From Ferribacterium limneticum (GTDB lineage Bacteria; Pseudomonadota; Gammaproteobacteria; Burkholderiales; Rhodocyclaceae): DNA of 64,000 nucleotides. Shown here piece by piece: positions 26,433 through 35,362 of this stretch; the stretch's first letter is position 1, and each line of letters begins with the position of its first letter. The notes under the pieces were generated by a model. It saw only the letters and a list, made by a program, of their open reading frames with translations, had not been told where the DNA came from and made no database searches. The translations under genes and the position numbers were made by a program. Location: contig NZ_CP075189.1 in assembly GCF_020510565.1 (NCBI RefSeq), positions 1,096,001 to 1,160,000 of the forward strand, in the 5' to 3' direction.

Positions 26433-26915
26433 ATGAGCCAGACCCTCTACGACTTCAGCGCCCAGCGCCTGAACGGTGATGAGCAGAGCCTCGATGCCTA
26501 CCGCGGCAAGGTTCTGCTGATCGTCAACACGGCCAGCCAATGCGGCTTCACCCCGCAATACACCGGCCTCGAAGAACTCTACCGGAGCTTCAGGGAGCGG
26601 GGCTTTGTCGTCCTCGGTTTCCCCTGCAACCAGTTCGGCGAGCAGGAACCCGGCGACGCCGAAGCCATCGGCCAGTTCTGCCAGACCCGTTTCGATGTCA
26701 CTTTCCCGCTCTTTGCCAAGATCGACGTCAACGGCGACCAGGCCCATCCGCTCTACGCCTGGCTCAAGCACGAAGCGGCCGGCATTCTGGGCACCGAGGC
26801 GATCAAATGGAATTTCACCAAATTTCTCGTCGACCGTCAGGGCAAGGTCGTCCATCGCTACGCCCCGGCCACCCGGCCGGAGGAACTGGTGGACGCGGTC
26901 GAAACGCTACTTTAA
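26433..26915 (+). CDS. Glutathione peroxidase family (thiol peroxidase)
   Basis: A 160-residue enzyme of the GPx/BtuE family. The catalytic cysteine is in NTASQCGFTPQY, with the Gln of FPCNQFG and the Trp of KWNFTKF completing the tetrad. A cysteine form uses thioredoxin or glutathione to reduce peroxides. It starts 21 bp after the CHRD gene, so the two may be co-transcribed. Confidence 0.93.
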   Translation: MSQTLYDFSAQRLNGDEQSLDAYRGKVLLIVNTASQCGFTPQYTGLEELYRSFRERGFVVLGFPCNQFGEQEPGDAEAIGQFCQTRFDVTFPLFAKIDVNGDQAHPLYAWLKHEAAGILGTEAIKWNFTKFLVDRQGKVVHRYAPATRPEELVDAVETLL

Positions 26916-26988
26916 GCAGCGCCAGCGACGGAACTGTTGCCGTCAGCATCCGTCGAACCAACACCCCGTCGCCTAAAAGGAGTCTCCC

Positions 26989-27219
26989 ATGCAAGCCCAA
27001 CTGCACACCATGGCCAACCTGTTTGCCCAGCTCGGACTACCCACCGACGCGGTTGCGCTCGAGAACTTCATCGATACCCATCGCCCACTGGACAACGAAA
27101 TTCCACTCTACCGCGCGCCCTTCTGGAGCGATGCGCAACGTGCTTTCCTCAAGGAAGAAATCATCGAGGATGCTGACTGGTCTGCGGTCATCGACGAATT
27201 GAACGGGCGTTTGCGCTAA
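26989..27219 (+). CDS. DUF2789 family protein
   Basis: A 76-residue soluble protein with the family features: an N-terminal helix MANLFAQLGLPTD, FIDTHRPL, APFWSDAQRAFLKEEI and DADWSAVIDELN. No function is known. AGGAGT lies before the ATG. It follows the peroxidase gene after 73 bp. Confidence 0.85.
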   Translation: MQAQLHTMANLFAQLGLPTDAVALENFIDTHRPLDNEIPLYRAPFWSDAQRAFLKEEIIEDADWSAVIDELNGRLR

Positions 27220-27277
27220 GTTCTCCGGCGCCGACAACCTTTACGCGGAGCCAAATAGGACGACTTTCAATATCAAG

Positions 27278-27310
27278 CCAAAAAATAGCATGATCGTGCT
27301 AATATTTGGC
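27278..27310. promoter_or_regulatory. Extended palindrome before the MNT/HEPN pair
   Basis: Core TAGCATGATCGTGCTA (27286-27301) flanked by GCCAAA and TTTGGC. It ends 1 bp before the antitoxin start codon, a position suited to autorepression. Confidence 0.65.
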
Positions 27311-27311
27311 C

Positions 27312-27902
27312 ATGTCGATTTCCGCCGCCCTTTTTTCCGATAGCCAGGCCCGCCTGTTCCGTTGGCTGTTCGGCCAGCCAGAACGTAGCTATCACTTGAG
27401 CGAATTGCGTCGCTTGACAGAGCTTGGTAGCGCCTCGCTGCAACGGGAACTGAACCGGCTGGTCGACGCCGGGCTGGTTCTTTCCGAGCGCGTCGGCAAT
27501 CTTCGGTGTTTTCAGGCCAACCCGCAAAGTCCCGTTTTCGCAGAGCTGGTCGTGTTGACGCGCAAGACACTTGGCGCCGTCCCCTTGCTGCGCGAAGCCT
27601 TGCTGCCCATCGCCAACCGGCTGGATAGCGCCTTCATCTACGGTTCCGTTGCCAAACAAACCGACACTGCACAAAGCGATATCGACCTGATGCTGGTGGG
27701 CGAAAACCTTTCCCTCAATGAAATCCTGACCCTGCTATTACCGCTGGAAACGCAGCTTGGACGGAAGATAAACCCCAACTGCTATACTCGATCCGAATAT
27801 GTGCGACGACTCGCCGAGCCGGATTCATTCGTCAATCGCGTCCTCGCCCAACCTATATTGCCCCTGATCGGAAAAGACCTTGACCCAGTCAGCGCTGGAT
27901 AA
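27312..27902 (+). CDS. Winged-helix plus MNT nucleotidyltransferase protein (probable antitoxin)
   Basis: A 196-residue protein. The first 85 residues form a winged helix (SELRRLTELGSASLQRELNRLVDAGL). The second part is a minimal nucleotidyltransferase with GS followed 11 residues later by SDIDLMLVG, the active-site motif of MNT antitoxins that AMPylate HEPN toxins. It overlaps the HEPN gene by 23 bp. An upstream palindrome is a likely binding site for the winged helix. ATG 27312 is used; a TTG two codons earlier is possible. Confidence 0.85.
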   Translation: MSISAALFSDSQARLFRWLFGQPERSYHLSELRRLTELGSASLQRELNRLVDAGLVLSERVGNLRCFQANPQSPVFAELVVLTRKTLGAVPLLREALLPIANRLDSAFIYGSVAKQTDTAQSDIDLMLVGENLSLNEILTLLLPLETQLGRKINPNCYTRSEYVRRLAEPDSFVNRVLAQPILPLIGKDLDPVSAG

Positions 27903-28299
27903 TCTGGTGCGCATCGGCCAACTCAAGGCCGAACCGCGCAATGCAGCCGAAGCCCGGCGGATGCTGGGCATGGCACGCACCCGACTGGCCGACGCCCAAC
28001 TTGGCAGCCTCTCCGCCGAAGGCCGCTTCACCAGCGCCTATAACGCGGCTCATGCCGCGGCACTCGCCGCCTTACGCTGGCACGGCTATCGAAGTGAAAA
28101 CCGCTACACTGTTTTTCAGTGCCTGCCCCACACCCTGGGCTGGTCCGCCATTCAATGGCGCATTCTGGACAACGCCCACCAGAAACGAAATCTCGCTGAG
28201 TACGAAGGTTTCCTCGAAGTAGAGGAATCCACCATCAAGGAATTGTGCACACTGGTGGCCGAGCTGATTGCCGATGCTGGCAAGCTGATCGAGAACTGA
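27880..28299 (+). CDS. HEPN-domain protein (probable toxin of the MNT/HEPN pair)
   Basis: A 139-residue helical protein ending with DNAHQKRNLAEYEGFLEV, the conserved RN-x3-Y segment of HEPN partners of MNT proteins, followed by a C-terminal helix. Such proteins are ribonucleases inhibited by adenylylation of the Tyr. The frame begins with TTG at 27880 behind GGAAAAG; GTG at 27907 is an alternative. Overlap with the antitoxin indicates coupled translation. Confidence 0.8.
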   Translation: MTQSALDNLVRIGQLKAEPRNAAEARRMLGMARTRLADAQLGSLSAEGRFTSAYNAAHAAALAALRWHGYRSENRYTVFQCLPHTLGWSAIQWRILDNAHQKRNLAEYEGFLEVEESTIKELCTLVAELIADAGKLIEN

Positions 28300-28330
28300 G
28301 GTGGTTCAGGAAAACCGGGAAAATCGCCGC

Positions 28331-28711
28331 TCAGTTACCGCCAGCGTCCGGCCCCAGCTTGCCGCCTGAAGCCATGACCCGATCACTCAGCGCCTGCAGC
28401 GTTTCCTGGGCGTCGTTGGCGGCTTCCTGCATTTCGTCCTGGGTCAGGGGGCGGGCCAGCGCTTCGAGTTCGATGCGCTGAATGTTCGGGCACTTGGCGA
28501 CAACGCCATGCAGGATGCTGTCGACCTTCCTGGCGCCCAGCCCGAAAAGGACCTTTTCAAGCACGAACAGGCGGACGATGATGATGTCCTCCTCGTTCTG
28601 CGCTGTCGCCTGCACGGCCTCGATTTCCTGACGCAGATAGCCGCGGAATTTGAGCGGCGTTATGTCGGCAGGCACTTGCAAAATGGAAGAACGGAATTGG
28701 CCTTGGATCAT
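28331..28711 (-). CDS. Conserved small protein of unknown function
   Basis: A 126-residue acidic, mostly helical protein without signal peptide. Visible features are EVQATAQNEEDIIIVRLFVLEKVLFGLGARKV in the first half and a Glu/Ala-rich helical tail. I recognise no family. It lies 48 bp downstream of the hybrid kinase on the same strand and may be co-transcribed with it. Confidence 0.55.
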   Translation of the reverse strand: MIQGQFRSSILQVPADITPLKFRGYLRQEIEAVQATAQNEEDIIIVRLFVLEKVLFGLGARKVDSILHGVVAKCPNIQRIELEALARPLTQDEMQEAANDAQETLQALSDRVMASGGKLGPDAGGN

Positions 28712-28759
28712 GGTTGGGCTGACGACTGGAAAGCGGGGATTTTCGCAGAATGGATCGCC

Positions 28760-31363
28760 CTATGCGGCCAAACTTGCTTCCTTGTCCGGTTGTTTTTCCG
28801 CTGTTAGCCATTTCAGCAGGGTCTGGTACAGGCGATCGGGATGAAACGGCTTGGCGATATAGTCGTTCATGCCGGCCGCTAGGCAATTGGCCTTGTCTTC
28901 GGTGAAGACATTGGCTGTCATGGCAATAATCGGCGTCTGCTGGTTTTTCGATTCTGCGAGAATCGCCCGGGTGGACGAAATGCCGTTCATCACGGGCATC
29001 TGGATATCCATCAGGATCAGCGCGTAGTCCTTCTGGCGGGCAAGTTGAACCGCCTGCTCGCCATCGTTGGCGACATCGACGATGAGGCCGACGTACTCAA
29101 GCATGCCGCGGGCAACTTCCTGATTCAGGGCTTCATCTTCGACCAGCAGGATGCGTTTTCCTGGGTGCAGGCGAAGAATCTGGCTGGCCGGTTGTTCAAT
29201 TGCGGCGCTGCCTTCATCGGCCACGGCCCGGCCTGACTTCGGCAGGCTGAGCTCGAACCAGAAATTGCTGCCCAGCCCCGGCGTGCTGTCGACGTCGATT
29301 TTCCCGCCCATGAGGCCGACCAGGCGTTTGCTGATCGCCAGCCCGAGGCCCGTGCCACCGTATTTCCGGGTCATCGAGCTATCGGCCTGTTCGAAGGCGG
29401 AAAAAATTCGTGCCTTGTCTTCCGGGCCAAGACCGATGCCCGTATCGATCACTTCGAAACGCAACAGGGCGGCGCCCCGGCTTGATTCGCGCTCGATGAC
29501 GCGGACGGTGATGCTGCCGCGCTCGGTGAATTTGACGGCATTGGCCGCCAGATTGATCAGCACTTGCCCGAGACGCAGGGGGTCGCCGCTGAATGCCTGG
29601 TTGAACAGCTCTGGCGGAATCTCGGTGTGTAGTTCAAGCCCCCTGGCTTGCGCCTTGTCGCCGAGAAGGCTGACCAGACTGTCGAAGACCGGGGCGAGCT
29701 TGAAGTCGGTGGTTTCAAGCACCAGTCGGTCGGCTTCGATTTTCGAAATATCGAGGATGTCATTGATCACCGACAGCAGATGATCGGCCGCGAACTTGGC
29801 CTTGTCGAGCTGATCGCGGCCCTTTTCGTCGGTCATCCGGGCGCGGGCCAGCCGGATCATGCCGGTGATGCCATTGAGCGGCGTGCGCAGTTCGTGGCTC
29901 ATGTTGGCCAGGAAGGTGCTTTTCGTCCGGCTCGCCGCTTCGGCCACATCCTTGGCGGCGTTGAGTTCGGCGGTCCGGGCCTCGACCAGCAACTCGAGAT
30001 GGTTCCGGTAGGCGTCCAGCTCGAGCTCGGATTGCTTGCGTGCCGTGATGTCCCGGGTGACCGCCAAATGGGCGACTTCACCGCCAACCTGCACCGGGAC
30101 GGCGTGCGACTCCATGGTCCGGCGGGCGCCATTCAGTCCGATGATGGCGAATTCGAGCATGCCGCTTTGACCATTGATCACGCGTTGATGGAATTCGACA
30201 AAGGCCTGGCGATCCTCGGGTGCGACCAGGTCAAAAACGGACAGCCCGGCAACCTGTCTGAGAGAACACGCTTCGATCATCCCCAGGCCGGCCGGATTCA
30301 TCTGCACGAGACGTCCTTCCGTATCCACCAGCTTGACGCACTCCGGCTCGGTTTCGATGATGGTCCGGAGATTTTCTTCACTGAGCGCCAGGCGTTTCCG
30401 GTCGCGTTCCGAATTGGCCAGCATCCGGAAGAGGAGCGTGCCAAGCAGGACGGAAAGGAGAAGGATCCCGGCAACCATGGCGGCGGTCTTGTACACCTCG
30501 GCTTTCCAGCCACTGAGGTATTGATCGCTCGAGACGCCGACGATGGCGATCATCGGGACATTGTTCAGACGCCGGAATGAAACGGTGCGTTCGCGTCCAT
30601 CGGCCGCCTTTGAGGTGTGATACGTGGCCGATTTGACGCCCGATTCGACCAGTGTCCGGAGCTCGGCGGAAACGCTGGTATCGCCCACCTGTCCGACCGG
30701 GCGGTCAGGGGCCGCCGGAAAGCGTGCGACCATCCCGAGGTCCGCATCGCGCAGGATCAGGACGGTGTCGGGCGGGAGCTCGTATTGCGCCAGAAGTTCG
30801 GCGAAATAGGTGAGGGCAACGGGGGCGGAAACGACGCCGGCAAAACGCCCGTCACTGGTGTTGAAGCGGCGGGAAAAATTGACGATGTATTGCTTGGCAA
30901 CGCGCCCCAGCCGGGGTTTGCGAAAACGCATGCTCCGGTCGGCGTTGTCGCGGTGGTAGATGAAATAATCGCGGTCCGCCCACGAAACCGCTGCCGCCTT
31001 GTCAACGCCAGTCCCGAGAAAGACCAGGCCGGAAGCGTCGGCAATGCGCAGACCTTCAAGTTCAGGATTGCGTTGCTGGTTGCGGGCGATCGAGGCGCTG
31101 ATCGACGCCTCGTCAATCTTGCCCTTGGCCAGCTGCTGCTCCAGGTCATCGACAATGGCGTGCAGCGCCAGATCGATGCTGCGAATGCTGCCGGAAACGG
31201 ATTGATCGAGCGAACCCACGACGTTTTTCGTCAGCGTCTCGGCCTGTTCCTCGTAAAGCGCCTTGCTGTGGTGCAGCGAATACGCCGCCAGGACAAAAAC
31301 CAGCAGATTCGCCCCCAACAGCGCGATGACCAGTAATGTTCGGGCGCGCAGGGTGGTGCTCAT
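28760..31363 (-). CDS. Hybrid sensor histidine kinase (dCache-PAS-HisKA-HATPase-REC)
   Basis: An 867-residue inner-membrane kinase. Helix at about 8-28, periplasmic double-Cache domain (about 40-280, with the WADRDYFIYHRD segment), second helix near 295, PAS (about 330-450), HisKA with [15 protein letters not shown] (phosphorylated His), ATPase domain ([20 protein letters not shown]) and a receiver domain (LMDIQMPVMNG, phosphorylated Asp). A Cache domain of this type senses small ligands. No cognate output regulator gene is adjacent. Confidence 0.93.
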   Translation of the reverse strand: MSTTLRARTLLVIALLGANLLVFVLAAYSLHHSKALYEEQAETLTKNVVGSLDQSVSGSIRSIDLALHAIVDDLEQQLAKGKIDEASISASIARNQQRNPELEGLRIADASGLVFLGTGVDKAAAVSWADRDYFIYHRDNADRSMRFRKPRLGRVAKQYIVNFSRRFNTSDGRFAGVVSAPVALTYFAELLAQYELPPDTVLILRDADLGMVARFPAAPDRPVGQVGDTSVSAELRTLVESGVKSATYHTSKAADGRERTVSFRRLNNVPMIAIVGVSSDQYLSGWKAEVYKTAAMVAGILLLSVLLGTLLFRMLANSERDRKRLALSEENLRTIIETEPECVKLVDTEGRLVQMNPAGLGMIEACSLRQVAGLSVFDLVAPEDRQAFVEFHQRVINGQSGMLEFAIIGLNGARRTMESHAVPVQVGGEVAHLAVTRDITARKQSELELDAYRNHLELLVEARTAELNAAKDVAEAASRTKSTFLANMSHELRTPLNGITGMIRLARARMTDEKGRDQLDKAKFAADHLLSVINDILDISKIEADRLVLETTDFKLAPVFDSLVSLLGDKAQARGLELHTEIPPELFNQAFSGDPLRLGQVLINLAANAVKFTERGSITVRVIERESSRGAALLRFEVIDTGIGLGPEDKARIFSAFEQADSSMTRKYGGTGLGLAISKRLVGLMGGKIDVDSTPGLGSNFWFELSLPKSGRAVADEGSAAIEQPASQILRLHPGKRILLVEDEALNQEVARGMLEYVGLIVDVANDGEQAVQLARQKDYALILMDIQMPVMNGISSTRAILAESKNQQTPIIAMTANVFTEDKANCLAAGMNDYIAKPFHPDRLYQTLLKWLTAEKQPDKEASLAA

Positions 31364-31623
31364 GATGGCGTAACGTACCGTGTGGGTTGCAATGGCCGGG
31401 GCCGAGGAAAGTGGATTGGCGAACTGTCACATTTTCCCAGAATTACTCCATAAGTAATAGATGATGAGTGATCCGTCGGCGATTGTTTGTGCCGTTTTGT
31501 GAGAAATCTCCGCAAATTTCCTTGCCGGCTTTGAACCAAGAGCCGTTTGTTCAGCTAAACCCGGTGGCGACCCGTTGCCAGATTCAAACGGCTTACCGGC
31601 GCCAAATTGTCGCGATTTCGATG

Positions 31624-31656
31624 TTTCATTTTTGGCCGTTATTTGCGGTTGACCGT
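31624..31656 (-). repeat. Dispersed repeat, copy 7 (reverse; supplies the AraC stop codon)
   Basis: TTTCATTTTTGGCCGT, then TATTTGCGGTTGACCGT. It covers the last codons and TGA stop of the AraC-type gene. The 262 bp between the kinase and this gene otherwise contain no feature I can support. Confidence 0.85.
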
Positions 31657-32621
31657 GGCGCTGTTGCGTCGGGGCGCAGCTTGCGCCAGGCGGCCGGCGT
31701 CGTTGCGAAGGCCCGCTTGAAGGCGCGGTTGAAAGCAGCGTCTGATTCATAGCCGACCTCGCTGGCGATTTGCGCCGTCGCGGCGGTGCTTTCGCGCAGC
31801 CGGGCGGCAGCCAGTTGCAGGCGCCAGTTGGCCAGATAGCGCATGGGCGGCATGCCGATCAGGTTGGTGAAGCGCTCGGCAAAGGCGGAGCGCGATAGGC
31901 CGACCTCCTGCGCCAGTTCTTCCGTCGTCCACGGGTGGGCGACGCGGGCGTGGAGGAGGGCGAGGGCCCGGCCAACCATGCGGTCGCCCAGTCCGGCGAG
32001 CCAGCCGGTCTGGCCTTCGGGCAGGGCGGCAAGATAACGGCGGACGCCTTCGACAAACAGCAGTTCTGCCAGTTTGCCGAGGATCGCCGCCGAGCCGCTG
32101 CCGCTTGTCCCGAATTCGCTGGCGGCGTGGCGGAACGAACTTTCCAGCCAGGCGCCGCCGCTGCCGTCGCGGACGCCGAGCTTGAGGAGCGGCGGCAGGG
32201 CTTTGAGCAACAGATTGTCGGCGCTGTCGCTGCCGAGGTAGCCGCAGACGATGCGCGTCGGCTCACCGCCGCCACCGTAGCGCAGGATGGCTGGCCCCAG
32301 CTCGCTCGGTGCCTGCACCGCACTGTCGATGACTTCTGCCCGAAGCCCCAAGGCGCTGCCCAGAACGTGCCTGGCATTGTTCGGCAGGAGCACGATCTCG
32401 CCAGCCTGGGCGGCGATGGCCGGGGCATCATCGATGTGCACAAACATCCGCCCTTCGACGACGTAGTGATAGGCGATCAGGTGGGCTGGCATCCTGCCCT
32501 GGGCGTGAAACTCCTCCGGCCCGACCTGCGACAGGACACACCACGGCGCGGTGAATTCCGCATCGAGAAAGACGCCGCCGGAGAAACGCACGGCGGCAAA
32601 GACTTCGGAAAGGACATCCAT
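31626..32621 (-). CDS. AraC-family regulator with cupin-type sensor
   Basis: A 331-residue regulator. The N-terminal half is a cupin-like AraC ligand domain (AYHYVVEGRMFVHID, EIVLLPNNARHVLG); the C-terminal half has the double helix-turn-helix (EELAQEVGLSRSAFAERF and QIASEVGYESDAAFNRAFKRAF). The last ten residues (after DATAP) are encoded by repeat copy 7 and lie beyond the usual end of the family. ATG 32621 follows GGAGGCGAAAG. It is divergent from the TPR gene, a likely target. Confidence 0.9.
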   Translation of the reverse strand: MDVLSEVFAAVRFSGGVFLDAEFTAPWCVLSQVGPEEFHAQGRMPAHLIAYHYVVEGRMFVHIDDAPAIAAQAGEIVLLPNNARHVLGSALGLRAEVIDSAVQAPSELGPAILRYGGGGEPTRIVCGYLGSDSADNLLLKALPPLLKLGVRDGSGGAWLESSFRHAASEFGTSGSGSAAILGKLAELLFVEGVRRYLAALPEGQTGWLAGLGDRMVGRALALLHARVAHPWTTEELAQEVGLSRSAFAERFTNLIGMPPMRYLANWRLQLAAARLRESTAATAQIASEVGYESDAAFNRAFKRAFATTPAAWRKLRPDATAPRSTANNGQK

Positions 32622-32790
32622 CTTTCGCCTCCGCGAACAAGTCTCCGGCGCCTTGGTCAAATCTTCAGGCGCCCCGGATATGGCGGGTCAATTGTCATGA
32701 GACTACCTTGGCACTGTGCGCGTTCCGGCTTTTTTGGCCGGTAACGACGCCAATCGACCGCAAAGATTTCCACCCCAAAGGAGCAAAACA

Positions 32791-34119
32791 ATGATCATTC
32801 ACGACGATTTGAATCTTTCGTATTCCGGTGCCAGCGCCGAGAGCCTGGGCCATTTTCGGCGCGCTTTGCGCCAGTTCCAGTGCTATATCGAAGACCCGGT
32901 GGCCAGCGTCGATGCCGCCATCAACGCCAGCCCGGAATTTGTCATGGGCCATATCCTCAAGGCCTATCTCCATCTGCTCGGCACCGAGCCGGCCGCCATC
33001 CCCGTGGCCCGTGCCTGCCTCGCCGCGACCGTCGGCTTGCCGGCCAATACCCGCGAGCGCGGTCATATCGATGCCGTCGCCCAAATGCTCGACGGGCAAT
33101 GGCGCCGCGCCGGAAGGCTGCTCGAAGATGTCAGCATCGACCACCCGCACGACATCCTCGCCCTGCAGGCCGGGCATCTGGCTGATTTCTACGTCGGCAA
33201 TTCCCGGCTGCTGCGCGACCGCATCGCCCGCGCGCTGCCCGCCTGGTCGCCGGACTTGCCGGGCTATCACGCGCTGCTTGCCATGCATGCCTTCGGCCTT
33301 GAGGAAACGGCCGACTACACCCGCGCCGAGGCGCAAGGCCGGGCGGCCGTCGAGCTTGAACCGCGCGACGGCTGGGCCCAGCACGCCGTCGCCCACGTCA
33401 TGGAAATGCAATGCCGCACCCACGACGGCATCGCTTGGATGCGCGCCGATCCCGCCGCCTGGTCCACCGACAGCTTCTTCAAGGTCCATCTCTGGTGGCA
33501 CCTGGCCCTTTTCCACCTCGAGCTGGGCGAGATCGACGAAGTGCTGGCGTTGTTCGACGGCCCCATTCACGGCGAACGGTCGACCATGGTGCTCGACATG
33601 ATCGACGCCTCGGCCCTGCTCTGGCGCCTGCACCTGCGTGGCGTCGACCTCGGCCAGCGTTGGTCCACGCTGGCCGATGGCTGGCAGCCGCTGGCCACGG
33701 CCGGCACCTACGCCTTCAACGACGTGCATGCGGTGATGGCCTTTGTCGGCGCCCGGCGTCCCGAAGCCATCGCCGAGGTGCTGCAAACGCAGGAAGCCGT
33801 GTTGCTCGGCAATGACGACAACGAAGCCTTCACCCGTGAGGTCGGCCATCCGCTGACGCTCGCCCTCAAGGCGTTCGGCCAGGGCGCCTACGGCGACACC
33901 GTGCGCCTGCTCCGCCCGCTCCGCGAAATCGCCCACCGCTTCGGTGGCAGCCATGCCCAGCGCGACCTGCTCGACCTGACGCTGATCGAAGCGGCGCTAC
34001 GCACCGGCCAGCACAATCTGGCCACCGCCCTCTGCGCCGAACGCTTGCCGGCCCGCGGCCACAGCCCGTTGACCCGGCAACTGCTGCGGCGCTGCGAGCC
34101 ATTGAGTCTGGCGGCCTGA
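32791..34119 (+). CDS. TTC38-like tetratricopeptide-repeat protein
   Basis: A 442-residue soluble protein made of TPR-like helical pairs. Segments such as GHILKAYLHLLG, ERGHIDAVAQMLDGQW, DGWAQHAVAHVMEMQ and KVHLWWHLALFHLELGE follow the TTC38 family found in bacteria and animals, whose role is unknown. The ATG at 32791 follows AAAGGAG. It is divergent from the AraC-type regulator (169 bp between starts), which probably controls it. Confidence 0.85.
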   Translation: MIIHDDLNLSYSGASAESLGHFRRALRQFQCYIEDPVASVDAAINASPEFVMGHILKAYLHLLGTEPAAIPVARACLAATVGLPANTRERGHIDAVAQMLDGQWRRAGRLLEDVSIDHPHDILALQAGHLADFYVGNSRLLRDRIARALPAWSPDLPGYHALLAMHAFGLEETADYTRAEAQGRAAVELEPRDGWAQHAVAHVMEMQCRTHDGIAWMRADPAAWSTDSFFKVHLWWHLALFHLELGEIDEVLALFDGPIHGERSTMVLDMIDASALLWRLHLRGVDLGQRWSTLADGWQPLATAGTYAFNDVHAVMAFVGARRPEAIAEVLQTQEAVLLGNDDNEAFTREVGHPLTLALKAFGQGAYGDTVRLLRPLREIAHRFGGSHAQRDLLDLTLIEAALRTGQHNLATALCAERLPARGHSPLTRQLLRRCEPLSLAA

Positions 34120-34205
34120 GTCCGGTTGCTGGATGGCCAACTGCTTGACAAGGAAAGCCAGAGCGTCGCCATCACCTGAACGGCCACGGCATGGCGACGC
34201 CGGCA

Positions 34206-34238
34206 TTTCATTTTTGACCGATTTTTCCGGTTGACCGT
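34206..34238 (-). repeat. Dispersed repeat, copy 8 (reverse, with extension shared with copy 10)
   Basis: TTTCATTTTTGACCGA, then TTTTTCCGGTTGACCGT. About 40 bp to its left (GGCCACGGCATGGCGACG...) also match the flank of copy 10. It lies between the TPR gene and the FliD-like gene. Confidence 0.85.
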
Positions 34239-34363
34239 GGGATTGGTTGAAACCAGCCTCAGGCCATCACCAGCATGCAGCGCTCCAGCCAGTCCGGGCG
34301 ATTCTGCAAACGCTCGATTAAAAGGGGCAGAAAACGAAATGTTTCTGACCCCTATGACTGCAG

Positions 34364-35362
34364 TCATCCGATGCCATGAACCGCGTTGTAATTGGCCAGG
34401 GCCTTGGCCACCTGCCCGCTCGGTGTCGCCGGGTCACCGAGGCCGAATTCGGCCTGCAAGGACGTCATGTTGGTATCGATGTAGCTGATCGCGCGCGTCA
34501 GATTGTCCAGACGGTTGGTAATGAAGTTGCCGGCCGAGTTCAACAGTTCAGCCGACTTGGCGAAATTGGCGGTGAATTCGTGCAGCGCGCCGATTGCCGC
34601 CGTCTTGTTGCTGGCCAGCGTCGCATCCAGCCGGGCGTTATCCACCGTCGCCAGCTTGGTCACCGGATCGATGCTCAGGCCGAGATCAGCCATGCCATGC
34701 ACGCCGTTCATCGCGCCATTGAATGGATTGGCGATACTCTGCTCCAGTTCCCACTGCGACACCTTGGCCGCCTGCGAGCCCGCCAGCATGCCGCCATCCT
34801 GCAACTCGCTGCCGAAACGCTGCATCCAGCCATTGTAGGAATCGGCAAAAGCCTGCACGCGGCCGCGGATTTCATCGTTGCTGGTCGATTCCGCCGTGCT
34901 GCCCAGCTTCACCGCCTCCTGCTGCAGCGTCGACACATAGGATTTCATGTCGCTCATTTCAGACGCCTCGGCCTTGAAATTGACGGCAAAGCGGTTGATG
35001 TCTGTCATCATCTTGTAGGCCGACTCCGGATCAAACAGCGCCATGTTGCGCCCCGCAGCCGACACGCCATTCGTGCCACCCACGCCAGCGGCACTGCCCA
35101 GCAGGGCGTCCAGAGAGGACGTGCCAGCCATTTTGCCGGCACCGAGAATGTCGGCAAAATTCGCCGCGCCCGACACCTTGCCCGAACCCGGCGCCGACGA
35201 GACCAGCAAGCCGACCGTTTGCGATTCGACATTGGCGATCTGCAACTTCAGCGATGACAAGAAATCCGTCGCCTCAGCCGAACCGGCCGCCGGCGTAGTC
35301 GCCTTGCCGCCCAGGAGTTTCGAAATATCGAAACCGCTAGCGTTAATACCATTGACCGACAT
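34364..35362 (-). CDS. FliD/flagellar-hook-like orphan protein
   Basis: A 332-residue protein, Ala/Ser/Asn-rich, with no signal peptide. The C-terminal region (VDNARLDATLASNKTAAIGALHEF followed by SAGNFITNRLDNLTRAISYI) resembles the C-terminal part of the FliD filament cap or related hook-associated proteins, and the N-terminus (DFLSSLKLQIANVESQ) resembles hook-scaffold motifs. FliD is usually longer (over 400 residues) and lies among flagellar genes; none are here. ATG 35362 follows GGAGGCG. The function is uncertain. Confidence 0.65.
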   Translation of the reverse strand: MSVNGINASGFDISKLLGGKATTPAAGSAEATDFLSSLKLQIANVESQTVGLLVSSAPGSGKVSGAANFADILGAGKMAGTSSLDALLGSAAGVGGTNGVSAAGRNMALFDPESAYKMMTDINRFAVNFKAEASEMSDMKSYVSTLQQEAVKLGSTAESTSNDEIRGRVQAFADSYNGWMQRFGSELQDGGMLAGSQAAKVSQWELEQSIANPFNGAMNGVHGMADLGLSIDPVTKLATVDNARLDATLASNKTAAIGALHEFTANFAKSAELLNSAGNFITNRLDNLTRAISYIDTNMTSLQAEFGLGDPATPSGQVAKALANYNAVHGIG

